NCBI GenBank assembly: GCA_938045615.1
Contig: CALIBC010000014.1
Span: 1 to 16,030, forward strand
Source: an uncultured Clostridia bacterium
GTDB lineage: Bacteria > Bacillota > Clostridia > Peptostreptococcales > Anaerovoracaceae
Direction of reading: 5' to 3'
DNA: 16,030 bases
Every line of letters begins with the position of its first letter. Position 1 is the first letter of the stretch. The position numbers were made by a program, and so were the translations under genes. The notes below the pieces were generated by a model, which ran no database searches, was not told where the DNA came from, and saw only the letters and a program-made list of their open reading frames with translations. Positions 15,884 to 16,030 of this stretch are shown piece after piece.

Positions 15884-16030
15884 GTGCCTCAAAGGGCGTT
15901 CTATAATTATTGTAAGAATGTGGTCTCACATGATTATATTGAGTATATGCAAATTCTTCTATAGCAGTGTAAAGATCCTTCTCTGTGTGATAGTTGTGCA
16001 GGTTGATCAGCTCATTTTTTAAAGTATTGA
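15870..16030 (-). CDS. IS3-family transposase OrfB, C-terminal part (cut by window edge)
   Basis: The last 52 residues of an IS3-family DDE transposase are visible: KNELINLHNYHTEKDLYTAI, then EEFAYTQYNHVRPHSYNNYR and TPFEARYGA before TAA 15870-15872. The YNHVRPHSxNxxxTPxEA pattern is the standard end of the rve/integrase-core domain in this family. The catalytic glutamate should lie only a few residues upstream, beyond the window. Whether the element is intact cannot be judged. It transposes DNA within the cell and probably marks the border of the island, pointing in the same direction as the defence genes. Confidence 0.9.
   Translation of the reverse strand, partial: NTLKNELINLHNYHTEKDLYTAIEEFAYTQYNHVRPHSYNNYRTPFEARYGA

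Overview
The window looks like a defence island from a low-GC Firmicute, most likely Clostridia and probably Lachnospiraceae. The reasons are A/T-rich sequence, purine-rich Shine-Dalgarno sites, frequent GTG and TTG starts, and protein flavour (RhuM, ABC-3C, IS3-type transposase, a RumA-tail-like fragment). The organism is inferred; nothing in the window identifies it. Every supported gene lies on the minus strand, so the region is transcribed from right to left.

Right edge (about 15660-16030): the C-terminal end of an IS3-family transposase, followed by a mostly non-coding stretch with hairpins and a 37-codon reading frame. A very good sigma-A promoter (TTGACT, 17 bp, TATAAT with extended -10) sits at 15601-15629 and points into the island. 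Downstream of it are three TGTACC motifs spaced exactly 10 bp apart.

ABC-3C cassette (about 13260-15465): an ABC-three-component conflict system in the order CTD/effector, middle component, DUF2326 ATPase. It looks dead. The effector gene is only about 106 codons, the middle component has TAA as its second codon, and the ATPase has an in-frame TGA near its start, an in-frame TAG near its end and a Walker A serine-to-leucine change.

Main operon (13282 down to 1850): nine apparently intact genes that overlap or sit a few bases apart. They are an XRE-type HTH regulator, a MORC/MutL-like GHKL ATPase, a Z1-domain SF2 helicase, a DUF4420 PD-(D/E)XK nuclease, an AIPR-family protein, an unknown 109-aa protein, a C5-cytosine DNA methyltransferase with a large internal insertion, a DUF2075 SF1 helicase with an N-terminal PD-(D/E)XK domain, and a second unknown 109-aa protein. 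This matches the published class of restriction-modification-like systems built round a MORC-type ATPase and a Z1 helicase. The methyltransferase presumably marks self DNA, the GHKL ATPase and helicases would survey or remodel DNA, and one or more nuclease domains would cut unmodified DNA.

Left side (1-1800): a RhuM-family gene, possibly co-transcribed, with a TTG start and strong Shine-Dalgarno; a decayed coding stretch containing a perfect 9-bp dyad; an orphan fragment resembling the C-terminal tail attached to RumA-type proteins; and the first 16 codons of another gene running off the left edge. I found no tRNA, rRNA or CRISPR array.
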